Shown: positions 22,867 to 35,115, counted from the stretch's first letter. The stretch is DNA of 64,000 bases from Phlegmacium glaucopus (GCA_015039465.1 MU130241.1:1-64000), one strand, 5' to 3'. Made by a program: numbers and translations. The notes: generated from the sequence alone by a model not told the origin.

Positions 22867-22931
22867 TTGAATGCATATATTCTAGACATCAGCAAGAGGC
22901 TCTTGCTGATGTCTAAAATATATGCATTCAA
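22867..22931. repeat. 65-nt near-perfect palindrome
   Basis: The left arm (22867-22898) begins ttgaatgcatatatt; the right arm (22900-22931) is its reverse complement over 32 bp with one c/t mismatch, around a single central g. It lies about 110 bp left of the start of the duplicated block at about 23040. A one-base loop argues against a conventional small-RNA precursor; a replication or repair product or a collapsed terminal-repeat element is likelier. Confidence 0.85.
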
Positions 22932-23972
22932 GAGCGCAGCAGTGAGGATCTCCCGGACGGAACCACCAGCTTGCTGGCCCAACACTACTCCTATGATGCA
23001 TGCGGACTTAAACGGCAGCGTGCAATGCAATAAACACTTACGGCTGTACGGAGTAAAAGGTTAAAACTTTCGTCAACGTCACAATTAAACAACACGAAAC
23101 GATCGTGAACACAGCATGCATTCATGGTGCCAAATAGATCCACAAAACAAAAAAAAAGATCAGCACCACGTTCAAGTACATAATTGCGGAGCTCACAGTT
23201 TGAGCAATGCACACATGCATCAAGGGTATGGGCTGCACCAGATTGCAAAGCATAAGACACCGAATCCAGTTCCAATTTCCAAGGTCTAAAATCGATTGAA
23301 ATTTTATAATCCAGTCCAAGTCCAACCCTGGAATTGGTTGCTGAGCACCCGGATTTTCCTGGAAAAACTTATCGCTCCAGTTCCAGCAGCGATGAAACAC
23401 TGCAATCTGCCTGCATAGCGTGCAACAAGTTTCGCTCAATGAATCACATATCCTTATCTAATCTATTACGGTGATTTTACCGGTTGATCCGAACCTCACT
23501 AACGTTGCAACAAGCAGTGCATTGATTTTCAATCACTAATCATATTAACACTGGCGCCCAATTTCAAGTTGAGCGCTGAGCGCTGAGCTCTTATGTTGCG
23601 GTAAGTTACCTGCTTTCACGTTTGAACAGGAGAGATTTCCATCTAACATCTCGGCATAATTTAGGAATCTGGTAAAGGAACCAATTATAATGTGTTCGGT
23701 TTAAAGTGTCTGGCACTCTCGAAGAAAGGTGGCGGACTGACGTGGCACTGTTTTGCACCAGAAGTTGACCCACGCGGTTTTTCTTACGCCCTCTTGCATC
23801 GTGTAGTCGAGCCAAAAGACCCAACATGCGGTAACTGGCGTACAACAAGTCATTGGTAAGTTGTCTAAAGATTGATTTTGAGTTTTGGGTTAAAGAACTT
23901 ATAAGTAGAGCGATTCAATGCCTTTCAAGTGTTCAACCCCTTATCACCAGCTACATATTATTGGTCGCCACT

Positions 23973-24593
23973 ATGGTTGGCAGGAACAGCTCAGTGAATG
24001 CTACTGTCGTCGACCAGTTTCCTGCCGATCTGACATGATCAATTACCCTCAGATGCAGGACGATGGCTTGGACACTCAAATGAATGGTCAAGCAAGATAC
24101 TGCTTCCATAACGTTGGGACGGTGAACGTAGACTCATTCAACGTTCGCAATATTAAGACGGAAAATAGTGGTAACTACGCTCCACATGAAGTTAACCGTG
24201 CGTCTTTTTTCGTGTTTCCCTCCCACTTTTGTCCTTATGCGAATTGGCCGTGTCATGTTATTCAGACCACCGTATTGGCTCTGAGTCACTCTGTGAGCAG
24301 GGCCTATATCCGCATGCACTCGTCAATGGTAGGTAGCCGCTTACACTGGCACCCATCACCCATCCAATTTGTTGAATATCCCCCTTCCTTCATTAGGTCC
24401 CACACATACATTATTTTCCGTGGGCTACATCGTACTCTTCTCGTGCGTGGCCAGCTTGGCGGCTGTCTCTTGCCTAGCGGTCTTCATGGGCCCAGGACAG
24501 TGTTTATCTCGGCTGTGCGGTATTGGCTGGGGGAAATGGAGTCCGAGTCTTCCGACTCACTGGCAAGGCGCAGACGGATGTTTTAAAGTTTAA
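23973..24593 (+). pseudogene. SFN-TM family (copy f), frameshifted
   Basis: This copy is collinear with the intact copy n at 57795-58433. It has an ATG at 23973 (MVGRNSSVNATVVDQFPADL), the motif YCFHNVGTVNVDSFNVRN, and a last exon with SFSVGYIVLFSCVASLAAVS and a Trp/Cys-rich tail. A 10-bp deletion just after codon 20 (relative to copy n) puts a TGA in frame before the motif. All three exons and their splice sites are otherwise preserved, so inactivation is recent. Confidence 0.8.
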
Positions 24594-26636
24594 GGTAATG
24601 GATGAATCATCCGAATATCAATTACTGGCTAATTCTTGAGGCTGACAACATTCCACAGATATATTCTATTTATTTTGCACGTGTATTATTTTAAACCACT
24701 ATTCTGCTTCAAGTTGCCCCTTGCTATATCTGCTGTTAGTACCTACGTTTCCGGTATCAACGATGCTGGTTCATCAAGAGTCTCCCTACTGCATAGTTGG
24801 TACATATTTATGAAATAAGATAGGGATTTTATTTGTATTGGGAGTAGACTTCGTTAACCTATGCAACATTGACTCGGAACTTCGGACCTATGACTCAAAC
24901 CTCCGCGCCCGAGCTCTCTTAACGTTGCTTCAAGTCCCATTCACTTTCTCGCTGTGCCATCACATCTTACGTTAAGTTGATGCACAAGCTGTGTTCCTCC
25001 CAGTCAGAACAGAATTCGTTTCAAGTTTTAGGTATGTCTGAAGTTCATAGTCTACAACCCTGGAATTATTACCCTCGCTCTCGCTCATGGTGCGCGCGAC
25101 CTTTTCTGTTCCAATTCGTCTTGAATTGGTAGTATACGTACCAGCCTTGACGCCGATCGCCGGCGGACACGTGTTGATCGTCGATCATTACTGTATATTA
25201 CTATAATTAATGACTTAATGCATAGGGACGCTACTTGATTACTAGGCCTTATCCTTCTTTCTTCGCTGTTCATATTTTTTCTGAAATGGCAATCGTTTTT
25301 GCTCTTCCATTCCAGCCTATTGTAATTGTTTTCGTGGTGGGCCAACTTCGCGAAGAACTGTTAGTTCGTAGTACGTACAGGATATATTGTAATTCTGCTG
25401 ACTGGGAGAGCTTGACGGCCCTGATAAAAAGTGACCAAGCAAGTCCGAAAAAAACTCAACAAGAACCACGTGCAGATGTGAGAGCGCAGCACTGAAATGT
25501 AGTTTCCTGTGAGCAAATTCCGATATTCCGAATTGATGAAAAGTCAATCACTTTATATGGAGTCTGTTACGAATGATCGCACGAGTTGCGCAAGCTTTTT
25601 CCCACCCAAGTAACAGATTTTGAGTTTTGCGGTCAGTGGTTAACCCCTTGCTACACACCAGCTGGAATCCCATAACTTACATAAAAAGTATCATCCGAGA
25701 CGAATTTGACGCGAAAAGAGACAATGACGCAGTTAATAGCGAGAGGAGGCCAAGCCGGCTCATGAGATTGGGCATCTTATTGCCATGGCACTAGGATTAT
25801 TCCTGCACGTGCGCCGGAAGGATCGAGGTTTGGGGACCTAATTTCTAAAGGGAGTATGCAGCATGTTTGGATGTTTGAAGATCCCGACGGAAGACCACAT
25901 GCCAGCATCGCGAATCTTAGCTAATGCGCCCGATTTGCGCTTCTCACTTCCTCTCACTAGACCTGTGACAGATCGTCAAAATGAGCAAAGCGTCGATTTG
26001 ACGACTGTATTCCGGGAGTTTCCATGAGTGAGTGAGTGAGTGTTATGTTATTTCAGACATTTCCATACGACTCAAAAGAGTAGAACATGTCCACATTAGG
26101 AAGGTCAAGATTTTGCCAGAGCACATCCACGTCGTTCCTGGGGTCTGTCGATACGAGGACCAAATTTCGGCTGAGGGACAAGTACAAAACTTACAAAAGT
26201 AATTGAGCTTTTCATTGAGGTTTGGGGGGATGGTACATAGATGAGAGTAAGGTCAAAGAAACAACAAGGATGACCCATGCTTGCTTGACCCGAATCGCTC
26301 GCTCACGGGAAGTCCAGGCCCGCTTTGCTCACCGGTTGCCTATCTTCTCACAAAAAATCCTAAGTTACTGTAAACGGTGATCTGAATCGCATGGCCAACT
26401 TACATGACAAAGGGTGAGATTCGAGACAAAAGAATTGAAGACAAATAAGTAACGTGCATTCAACAAGATTACGAGTTTTAACGGAATTTTACCGCGAGCC
26501 TTTGCTATATCTGTGGACAAACTTTCTGCCTTCCCGATATCTTCCGACCAGTAGTGATAACACAGGCTGTCACGAGACACAAGTAGGTAAAGTGTCTGGC
26601 AGCAGTGGCGACAGTACCTACGACAGGCCAGTCAGC
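24594..26636. other. Non-coding part of the duplicated block
   Basis: The sequence is shared with 58440-60106 but holds no exon that is conserved between the two copies. A short (gagt) run lies at about 26029-26042. Nothing else can be supported. Confidence 0.5.
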
Positions 26637-26766
26637 ACTCCATACCTCTAGTAAGCCATAACCCATAGATTTTGGCCAGCAAATTCACACCAATGATATA
26701 TCTGGTAACCCATACCCGCATGCATAACTTCCCATAACCCAAGCCGGGTATGGTGTTCGATTGTAA
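26637..26766. mobile_element. Degenerate MITE (Tc1/mariner-like)
   Basis: The segment contains ccataacccatagattttgg, cataacttcccataaccca and a right end gtgttcgattgta. These are recognisable parts of the better-preserved element at 60109-60285. The left terminal repeat is eroded. It occupies the corresponding place in the duplicated block. Confidence 0.55.
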
Positions 26767-28255
26767 ATGGATGGCGCAATCCCTATTTCCGTCCCTCTGA
26801 CAGAATGACCCTAATTGACCCGGCAAAGCAAGGCGCGATACAATTGTCAGTGCCTTTGTCATGCACTTCAGTACTGCTTTAAGCCCTCTCGCCTTGCGCA
26901 GTGCCATCAAATTCTTCAAAACAGGCTCTACAACGACAAAACGAGTGGAGTTTTGGTGGACTTGCGCATGTTATATAGGCCAAGGTTTCTCACCACACAT
27001 TCTGCTCAGATTGAGGACACTCTAAATCCAGAAAAAGAATCACCCGTTACCCAGGAGCTCGAATCCGAGACTATTGGACGCATGTGATAGTTCGATCACC
27101 TAGTGCCTCAACCCAAAGCTGTTCTCTTTCTGGAAGATCTGGAGGTTTTTTCAAGGACCATTCCAATCCTAGAATCCTACGATCTTGACAGCTGGCACAA
27201 CATATATATGTCTTGTCAATTGATTCACTCCGCCAATATGGAGGCTACTTTATTCGTAGCTTATCTTCTACCAGTGTAAATACCAGCTCTCTAAGGGAAA
27301 ACCCTGGAGATTTTTGTTTATGGCTATCCTCCTGCATGCACTCATACCACTTAAAACCGTACAAGATATTTTATGAGAGTGAATGAGCTCAGAAAGTGCT
27401 AATTGTAAATTTTACAACTTTAGTACACTTCGATCAGTTCTCACAATGTCAAATTATGAGATTCAAATGACACCCAGCTGTGCTCTGTCATTATCTACTC
27501 CACGTTCCCTGGGGGACTACTTACACTCGTGACCAGTCTTTATATGAGTGAGGATCGGAAAAACTCGATATATCATATAAGGATTGGAATACCTCGGGTC
27601 GCGCACTATGATCGAAAATGGGGCGTTCGGGCATCACCGACACTCTGCCAGTGTACCCTGTATAAGCACGCCTCGAGCAAGCCTCGAGGACCGACTCTCA
27701 ATGAGATCCTGGATTCTTTGTCAACCCTTACAAGGAAGCTTCAATCCATCTGAAAGTGTTCTGCAGAGTCGTTGGTGGGTGTAAAGATACATTTTCTTGC
27801 TGTTTGGAAAGTTTAACTTGAACTCGGAAAGATGGGTATTGCATATGTCAAACGATGAGAGGACTGAAAACTCATCGACATTCTGTCGCTCCGACTAATT
27901 TAGGGTCTTTTACTTTTCCGAGAGGTGTCGCCGGGGGATGCCCGAATGCCCCATTTTCAATCATAGCGCGCGACACGAGCCGGTTTTCCAGTCCTTATAT
28001 GATATATCGAGTGTTTTCGACCCTAGATACTAAAGTAGATTGGACGCAATTGGGACGGAATCACTTCAGTCTTTCTATATCGATATCTCCATATATTGGA
28101 AGGGGTCAATCAACTATTTCTATATACAGTATGGTTATTACAAGTTTAGGTAGATAAACTCCGCTTTAATGACTTGGGACCTAATAAATACAGCCGCCCA
28201 TTTCATGATTTCAATAGTCAATCCCTCGGCCCCCACCTAAACCATATCACACGTC
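26767..28255. other. Upstream non-coding region of SFN-TM copy g
   Basis: It is shared with 32290-33430 and 60290-61190 (for example catatatatgtcttgtcaa and cctcctgcatgcactcatac). Compared with those it contains an extra inserted segment near 27480-28030 in which a piece around 27560-27650 recurs in inverse orientation at about 27870-28010. No gene was recognised. Confidence 0.5.
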
Positions 28256-28868
28256 ATGCAAACGGCCGTTGATAAAGACACTATAGTGAATGTCGACCAG
28301 CGGTCCACTGCTGATGGGGGGTTGGAAAAGACAACGACTTCCCCTCAGATGCAGAACGCTGACATCCAAGCAATGGATGAAGTCGTTCGTCAATCACTCC
28401 CAATTCACTTCCAAAACTGTGGAATTGTGTATCTAAATTCATTCAACACTCACAGCATCGATATGCAAGGTTCTGCAAACCATGTTCCACAAGTCACTCG
28501 TTTGTTTCTTTTCTTTCTTCATTTTGCTCTTACCTTTGTCTGAACGCAAGTGGGCCACGTCATATTATTAGATAACTTTCCAAGGAATATCGACTATGAG
28601 AAGACCAATAACCTTCTATATTCGCAATCCTATCGGGATCCGGACTTCCATGGTATGTAGGCACTTGTGCCATCTCCCATCAAACCATGATGAATTATTA
28701 TATACTCCTCCTTTAGGTTCCACAAAGGACCCCCCTCCTCGAACTTTCGGGATACATAGATCATACTCCATCAATGATGTTATGTTCTTCTCGTCGGCTG
28801 CCTTTGCGGCTGGCTCTTGCGCTGCGTTCCTCTTTGTAAATTTGCTTTGTGACGTTGGGGAACGCTAG
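28256..28868 (+). CDS. SFN-TM family protein (copy g), intact
   Basis: Function unknown; about 160 aa in three exons. The ATG is at 28256 (MQTAVDKDTIVNVDQRS). Exon 1 ends with the motif HFQNCGIVYLNSFNTHSIDM followed by GSANHVPQV. Exon 2 (about 28571-28650) encodes NFPRNIDYEKTNNLLYSQSY. Exon 3 encodes STKDPPPRTFGIHRSYSIND, then the helix VMFFSSAAFAAGSCAAFLFV and a short tail. A phase-1 intron with donor at gtttgt places exon 2 in frame. There is no signal peptide and one C-terminal membrane helix. The divergently oriented EF3 relic follows downstream. Confidence 0.68.
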
Positions 28869-29193
28869 ACAGCCTTTTAGTTACGGACCAATACGAGAAT
28901 ACCAACTACTAGCTGATTCTCGAGGCTGATATTTGTATAATCGCGATATTAACATCATGTTCAAGTACATTTTTATCCCTATTCTGGCTTTTGGTCATGG
29001 CACAGCCAGCGTCTTTTCTGTCCCAATTCCCTGTGGTGGCCTGTTTCCTGGTCTTGACGTTCAACAACTTTCGGTGTCGGATATCGTGGCCGATGAACTG
29101 CGACTCAACGGACTGGAAAAGATCGAATAGCAGCTTTAGATAGCGACTCCGGGGACGAGCAATATGGCAAGCATGACTTATGCGGTAAAAAAA

Positions 29194-29481
29194 CTAGCGT
29201 CGCTTTGGTGATTCTGGGCACGGAGAAACTGAACAGGAGAACGCTCTCAGGCTCGTCATCAGTGATCTCATTACTCCTTGTCGATACGAGTCTTGACGGG
29301 GACCTTCGTGGTCATGGGTGACGACGAATACCTCCTTCGAAAACCCCGAGAGCTTTGATGGGCACGTTGAGCGATTCACAGTATAGAAAGAAGGGCGAGG
29401 TCGGCGAGACACATGGGGACGACGGCATGCCGCAGCACTAAGAACGATCTTAACTTTTTGACCACCTCTCAATGCTCTCAT
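29194..29481 (-). pseudogene. Elongation factor 3 (EF3) C-terminal fragment
   Basis: EF3 is the fungal ABC-F translation ATPase. The minus-strand frames read RGGQKVKIVL (ABC signature LSGGQKVK), then RRPHV, and further on FVVTHDHEG (the His-switch VITHNRE region). The Walker B part is frameshifted. Only this second nucleotide-binding segment is present. It is joined head-to-head with the CWC22 fragment that follows, at the same junction as in the copies at 34.3 and 62.4 kb. Confidence 0.75.
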
Positions 29482-29489
29482 ATCATACT

Positions 29490-29990
29490 AGTGCGCCCAT
29501 CGATACGAGACTAATCGTCTACGACACATAGCTCGATTCTTTGGACACCTCTTCGCCACCGACTCCATTTCTTGGACGGTGTTTGAATACGTCAAGATCA
29601 ACGGAGACGATACGACAACTAAGAGTCGTATTTTCATCAAGATTCAAGAGATGATGGAAGAAATGACTTTGAAAACTCTCGCGGAGAGGTTCAAGGATCC
29701 TCAGGTGACGAGGGGATGTGAAGGCATGTTTCAGATGGATGTACCGAAGAATACTAGTCCATTCTCTATCAACCTAGATGCACCCAGGTTGATTATGGAA
29801 CGACGACGAGCTATGGTTCGAGGCAGACGCATCATCCTCAGACGGATCCATCAGATTCAGATTCGGACTCATCTTCTGCTGATTCGTCCGATTCATCTTC
29901 TGAAGATGATGGTGATTCCGGTGCTAGCCGTCGGCGGCGTTCAACTTCGCGTCCTCGTCGTCTCGGTCAAGACCTCTGAGTAATTCCTTT
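29490..29990 (+). pseudogene. CWC22 relic
   Basis: Similarity starts at catcgatacgagac, runs through the exon-6 segment (SISWTVFEYVKINGDDTT, MTLKTLAERFKDPQ, RGCEGMFQMDVPKNT), and ends in the Ser/Asp/Arg-rich tail. Frames differ and the MA3 C-terminal part is partly deleted. Compared with 14878-17529, only the 3' third of the gene is represented. Confidence 0.8.
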
Positions 29991-30029
29991 GTCATCTTTT
30001 GGTCATGCTACCCTTGAAAACTGACCAGA

Positions 30030-31030
30030 CTTAATTCGACAGAATCTTTCGTCTCGGTGACGACCACTTCTAGTTCTGATTGCTTTCCCTTCAAAAATCC
30101 AGGAAATTTCACGCTGCAAGGCACTCTTACTTGACACTCTGATGCTTGGCGCCATGACCACGTCGGAGGGCTACATTCTGTCGTTCCCTCTTTAAGAATT
30201 TTTAGGTTAAATGTTATCGACAGGAAAGCACAATACCAAGTTCCGAAGCTGCACAAATATCCTTTCTCGATATAATCAAGGCAGGAAAGCACCATGGCTC
30301 TCACAACGGACTTCCAAACATTGAGAAAACGCTGGATAAGGCATTGTATACCGCCGCTCCTGATGGCTCGGTTTTCCACAATTTATGATGGGCAGGTATT
30401 CGTGGATCAAGGAACGACGTTGTTCGAGGTTCTTCATACGCCTGGCCATACAGTTGATTCTATCTGCCTATACTTGCCACTTGATCGGGCGCTGTATACT
30501 GCAAATACAGTATTGGGTCATGGAACAACTATGTTCGAGGATCTGGCAGCGTATATGGCGAGTTTGAGCAAGATATTGCAGTATAAGGGCTCTGCCTCGG
30601 CGTTGCCTTCCGCTCCACCTCTGTCATCTCCTTTTCCGGAGAACCAAGGTGAACTTGAGGTGAACTCAGAATAAGATATTCTCTGTCCAGGACATGGAGC
30701 CATTTTCACGAACGGTCAAGAGACAATCGCTACCTATACAAAGCATCGGTTGGAGAGGGAAGCGCAGATAGTGGAAGTGTTGGGGTTGCTGGTCCCTGTC
30801 GAAATTCCAGTTGGAGACCACAATGGACGATATGAAATCTAGTTCGGAGTATTCGCAAATCCTATCCGGAAAATATGTGGCTATCTGCTACCAGAAGCAT
30901 TTATTGCATTTGAAGAAATTGGATGGCGAGGGACTTGTTAGATGCCTTGGAGGAGAAGGGAAGGATACGATGTGGGAGTTTGGTTGCGATCTCACCAAGT
31001 TCGACAACTATATCCAACCTTTGATTTAAC
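30030..31030 (+). pseudogene. Metallo-beta-lactamase relic, nearly full length
   Basis: Most of the gene at 13150-14382 is recognisable: the intron and small NPG exon (about 30055-30120), HDHVGG (about 30155), LHTPGHTVDSICLYLPLDRA, ANTVLGHGTTMFEDLAAYMA, and the winged helix ending GLVRCLGGEGKDTMWE. A TAT-to-TAA change after VNSE (about 30673), frameshifts and a deleted metal-site flank make it non-functional. The intron is retained. Confidence 0.85.
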
Positions 31031-31139
31031 GTTGCTAGCTGATGATAACAGTAGCTAACGTTAATAGTATAAGGGTAAAGCAGAGTCTCGGAATACATTA
31101 AATAAAGTATGCCTACGAATGAATGTCTCAGCGTCAGCT

Positions 31140-31600
31140 AGTTGATATACCCCGTTATACCCTTTCATGCAACGCTATGAATCCTATGATGAAGAATACC
31201 AAACAAAGCAGAATAGCATGACGTAGTCCATGGGCATTGATACATGTGGCTGGGTCAAGGCGAGGTTGGTAGTTCGTTTGTAGAGACACATCAACAATTT
31301 ATTTGAGGTTTTTGAAGATTTCCTGAGTGGGGTGCAAGTCAGGCCCCGTCGAGGGTGTGGGGCCTTATGGAAGAGGACGTTAACATTATAAGAAATGGTG
31401 GTAGGTTATTACTTACCACTGAATGCTTCATCAGGTTTTTGGTATGGTAGTTCATCATAGTATATCGTCTGAGCTCGACGATTGTCCTCATCACGGTCCA
31501 TTTCTTGGATGTTATTGTTCGGAGAATCCGTAGTCCGGTCGGCAGGTACCTCCTCGACAATATTTTCTTTCACTGAAGTGTTTGAGTTAACCAGAATACG
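31140..31600 (-). pseudogene. SFN-TM family relic (copy h)
   Basis: The minus-strand frame reads LVNSNTSVKENIVEEVPADR and EDNRRAQTIYYDELPYQKPD. The start codon has been lost and the SFN motif itself is deleted between YY and ELPY. Remnants of the last exon (PTPSTGPDSH and the helix region) lie at 31145-31350. This is the d-type subfamily in the position expected from the palindrome's left arm. Confidence 0.7.
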
Positions 31601-32164
31601 GCAGAATGCAGATGAGGGATTGAACGATTGAAAGGCATGGAAGGGGGAGTTAGGATTGAAATTCAATTTATTATCTGAGTCTTTGGCGTCATGCACTTTA
31701 TGTAAATCTCAGCGAATGGTCCCAAAGATTCGGTTACATCTATATAACATATATCTCGCTTGGAACGTCTAAGAATAGCCTCTCAACAGCCTCGACCTGA
31801 CACAGTGACAGATGCTAAGGGGAGCAGCCATCAGTACTATCACATGTTATGTGTTCCATAATGCTAGTAGTAGAGAGTTTCGAAATGCAGGTTTTTATGG
31901 GATCGTAGCAAAAAACTGATATTTGCTGGGATATATTACCCGTATACCACTCAATTATAGTTTTTTATTTTTGTCCCTCATAGACAAAGGGTGAGAAGAG
32001 ACAAAAGAATTGGAGACAAATAAGTAAATTGCATTGAACAAGGTTATGACAGAATAAGCGGCCCAGGTATATTCGTGGATGGGGGAACTTTTAACTTTCG
32101 GGGAATGCCTTTTCGGTATCTTCCGACTACGTTATTTTACATAATATCATGGTGCCTGGCCTCA
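31601..32164. other. Junction between repeat copies, no gene
   Basis: The left part (to about 31830) is shared with 36650-36870. From about 31980 the next repeat copy begins, matching 26420 and 59905 (gacaaagaattgaagaca-like). No exon was found. Confidence 0.45.
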
Positions 32165-32290
32165 AACAATACAGTCGAACCATAATGCATAGATTTTGGC
32201 TATCCCAAAACCGAACTTTACGCGAACACTGACCCCTGATAATAACCTTCCGTAACCCATACTCCGCCGACGGCTATGGATTGAGACTCG
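32165..32290. mobile_element. Degenerate MITE (Tc1/mariner-like)
   Basis: The left end atacagtcgaacc matches the terminal repeat of the element at 60109-60285. Internal pieces catagattttggc and cgtaacccatac are also recognisable. The right end is eroded. Confidence 0.55.
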
Positions 32291-33432
32291 GAGGGTCCCT
32301 CTGACAGAGTAACCCTGACCCGGTGAAAAGCTCCAAGTGAGGTGTTGCCGCGATACAATGATTGTCAGTGCCTTTGTCATGTACTTCAGCACTGCTTTTA
32401 GCCCTTTCGAGTGCCATCAAAATTTCCAAAACAGGCTCTACAACAACAAAACGAATGGACTTGAGGATCACGTAGGGAGTGAACTATCACCCGTGTCCTA
32501 TGGCCTCGGATTTGGGCCCATGGGCGGGTAACAGGTGATTTTTTTTTTAGATTTGACAGCGTCAGAGAGTGTCCTCAATCTGAGCAGAATGTGTGGTGAG
32601 AAACCTTTGCCTATGTAAAATGCGCAAGTCCGCCAAGACCCAAAGCTGGTTCGACTGCTCTCCTTTCCGGAAGATGTAGAAACTTCTCAAGGACCATTCA
32701 ATTCCTAGAATTGTACGACTGTACGAGCTTGACAGCTGGCACAATATATATATATGTGTCTTGTCAACTTGATTCACGCCAGCTATATGGCTCTTCTATG
32801 TCTAACTCGGCGCTTCAATGAATGTTTCTTCATTGACCTGATAAGTGCTTTATTCATAGCTTATCCTTCCGCCAGTGTAAATACTGGTACTAAACCCTGG
32901 ATATTTATTCGTATGGCTATCCTCCTGCATGCACTCATACCACTTAAAACCGTAAAAGATATTTTATGAGAGTGAACGAGCTCAGAAAGTGCTAATTGAC
33001 ATTATTTACAACTTTACACTGGCAGCACAGCACAGCCGCTTTTCAAAGATCCGTATCGATCAGTTCTCACAAATTAAAGTTCAAAGGAGACTCAAGAGTC
33101 AAATGACATATCACAACATCTCTGTCATTATCTATTACTCATGATCTGTGAGGATATAGATACTACTTATGGGAACACTAGGGAGAGAGTTGGAAGGGGT
33201 TAGGCACAGTTGAGACGGAAATAGATGGAATTACCTCTTGGCAACTTCCGTCTTTCTATATCTCCATGTATTGAGATTCGGAAAGGGGTAATCAACCATT
33301 TATATATGCTGGTAATTAAGATATTACAAGTTTAGATAGACAAACCCCGCTTTAATGACTGGGGACCTAATAAATACAGCCTGTAATTCAATGTTCAATC
33401 CCTCCGGCCCCACCTATACCATATCACACATC

Positions 33433-34075
33433 ATGGCAATGGCCATTGATAAAAAAACTATAGTGAATATCGACCAGCGGTCCCCTGCTGATCAGAGGTT
33501 GGAAAAGACAACAAATTCCCCTCAGATGCAGAGCGTTGACATTCGAGCAATGGATGAAGTTGTTCGTCAATCACCCCCCATTCACTTCCAAAATTGTGGG
33601 ATAGTGTATCTAAATTCATTCAACACTCACAGCATCGATATGCAAGATTGTGCAAACCATGTTCCACAAGTCACTCGTTCGTTTTTTTTTTCGTTTTCCT
33701 CTCACCTTTGTCCTCACGCAAGTTGGCCACGTCATATTATCAGATAACTTTCCGAGGAATATTGACTATGAGAAGAACGATGACCTCCTATATTCGCAAT
33801 CCTATCGGCATCCGGACTTCCATGGTATGTAGGCACTTGTTCCTTCTCCCTTCAAACACAAACATGTTAAATCATTATCTACTCCTCCTTCAGGTTCCAT
33901 AAAGGACCTCCCCCCTCGCACTTTCGGGATGCATAAATCATTCTCCGTCAATGATGTTGTGTTATTCTCGGGGGCTGCCTTTGCGGCTGGCTCTTGCATA
34001 GCGTTCTTCTTTGTAAATTTACCTAGACTTTGTGATGCTGTGGTACTACAGGCAGCCTTAGTTACGGGCGAATAG
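33433..34075 (+). CDS. SFN-TM family protein (copy i), intact
   Basis: Function unknown; about 170 aa, three exons, collinear with copies g and o. The ATG at 33433 gives MAMAIDKKTIVNIDQRSPAD. Exon 1 ends HFQNCGIVYLNSFNTHSIDM, then DCANHVPQVT. Exon 2 encodes NFPRNIDYEKNDDLLYSQSY. Exon 3 encodes PPRTFGMHKSFSVND, then the helix VVLFSGAAFAAGSCIAFFFV, then NLPRLCDAVVLQAALVTGE. All three frames are open with splice sites in the same places as copies g and o. No catalytic domain is visible. Confidence 0.7.
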
Positions 34076-34301
34076 AATATCAAGTACTAGCTGGTCCTGG
34101 AGGATATTAGTATAATCGCGATATTCAATCGCGATATTCACATCATGCAAACAAAATTCAAGTACATTTTTTTCCCTATTCTGGCTTTTGCTCATAGCAC
34201 AGGCAGCTTTTTTCGTCCTAATTCCCCTTGTGGTGGCCTGTATATCGGTCTTGACGTTCAACAACTTTAAGTGTCAGATATTGTAGCCGATGAACTGCTA
34301 C

Positions 34302-34680
34302 TCAATGGACCGCAAAAGGTCGGATAGCAGCTTTAGACAGCGACTCCGGGGACGAGCGATATGGCAAGCGTGAAGTATGCGGTGGATAAACTAGCGTCAC
34401 TTTGGCGATTCTGGGCACGGAGAAACTGAACAGGAGGACGCTCTCAGGCTCATCATCAATGACGTCATTACTCCTTGTCGAGGGGACCTTCGCGCTCATG
34501 GGTGACGACGAATACCACCTCCGAAAACCCTGAGAGGCCTTAATGAGCGTGGTGAGCGATTCACAATCGAGGTAGCCTATAAGAAAGACGAGGTCGTCGA
34601 GACACATGACATGAGGACGACGGCCGGCACCAAGAATGATCTTAACTTTTTGACCAATTGAGAGACCTTTCATATCATAC
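34302..34680 (-). pseudogene. Elongation factor 3 (EF3) C-terminal fragment
   Basis: The frame reads GQKVKIILGAGRRPHVMCLD, then IGYLDCESLTTLIKASQGF, matching the second ABC domain of EF3 (signature, Walker B region, then YLDRESLAALI). The family Asp-Glu-Pro-Thr of Walker B is corrupted here to DDLVF. Later frames show SSSPM and DEPESVLLF. It joins the CWC22 relic at about 34680. Confidence 0.8.
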
Positions 34681-34684
34681 TAGT

Positions 34685-35115
34685 GCGAGACAGACCCATC
34701 GATACGAGATCGTCTACGAAATATAGCTTGATCCTTTGGACACCTCTTCGCCACCGACTCCATTTCTTGGATGATGTTTGAATACGTCAAGATCAACGAA
34801 GACGATACGACAACTAAGAGTCGTATTTTCATCAAGATCATGATGCAAGAGATGATGGAATGAATGAATTTGAAGACCCTCGCGGAGAGGTGCAAGGATC
34901 CCGAGGTGAAGAGGGCATGTGAAGACATGTTTCCGAGGGATGTGCCGAAGAATACTAGGTTTGCGATCAATTACTTCACGAGGAGAGGAGCGATTACGGA
35001 GGAAATGAGAGAGTTCCATCGCACTCAGATTCGGACTCATCTTAGGCTGATTCGGCCGATTCCGGTGATGGCCGTCGGCGACGTTCAACTTCGTCGTCCC
35101 GGTCAAGACCTCTGA
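34685..35115 (+). pseudogene. CWC22 relic
   Basis: It begins at the same CWC22 breakpoint as the relic at 29490. It carries SISWMMFEYVKINEDDTT, a disrupted MMQEMME, LKTLAERCKDPEVKRACEDM and NTRFAINYFTRRGAITEEM, and a shortened acidic/SR tail. A TGA and small indels break the frame. Confidence 0.8.

Larger units (their letters stand above)
23040..31100. repeat. Segmental duplication, left copy
   Basis: Gene order and non-coding sequence match 56810-64000 in the same orientation at an offset of about 33.7 kb. Anchors include catgcattcatggtgcc (about 23115 and 56870), the SFN-TM pair f/n, the region ending ggattattcctgca (about 25793 and 59851), the MITE remnants (26.6 and 60.1 kb), the SFN-TM pair g/o, and the EF3/CWC22 chimera. 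The right copy is cut by the window end. Confidence 0.85.
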
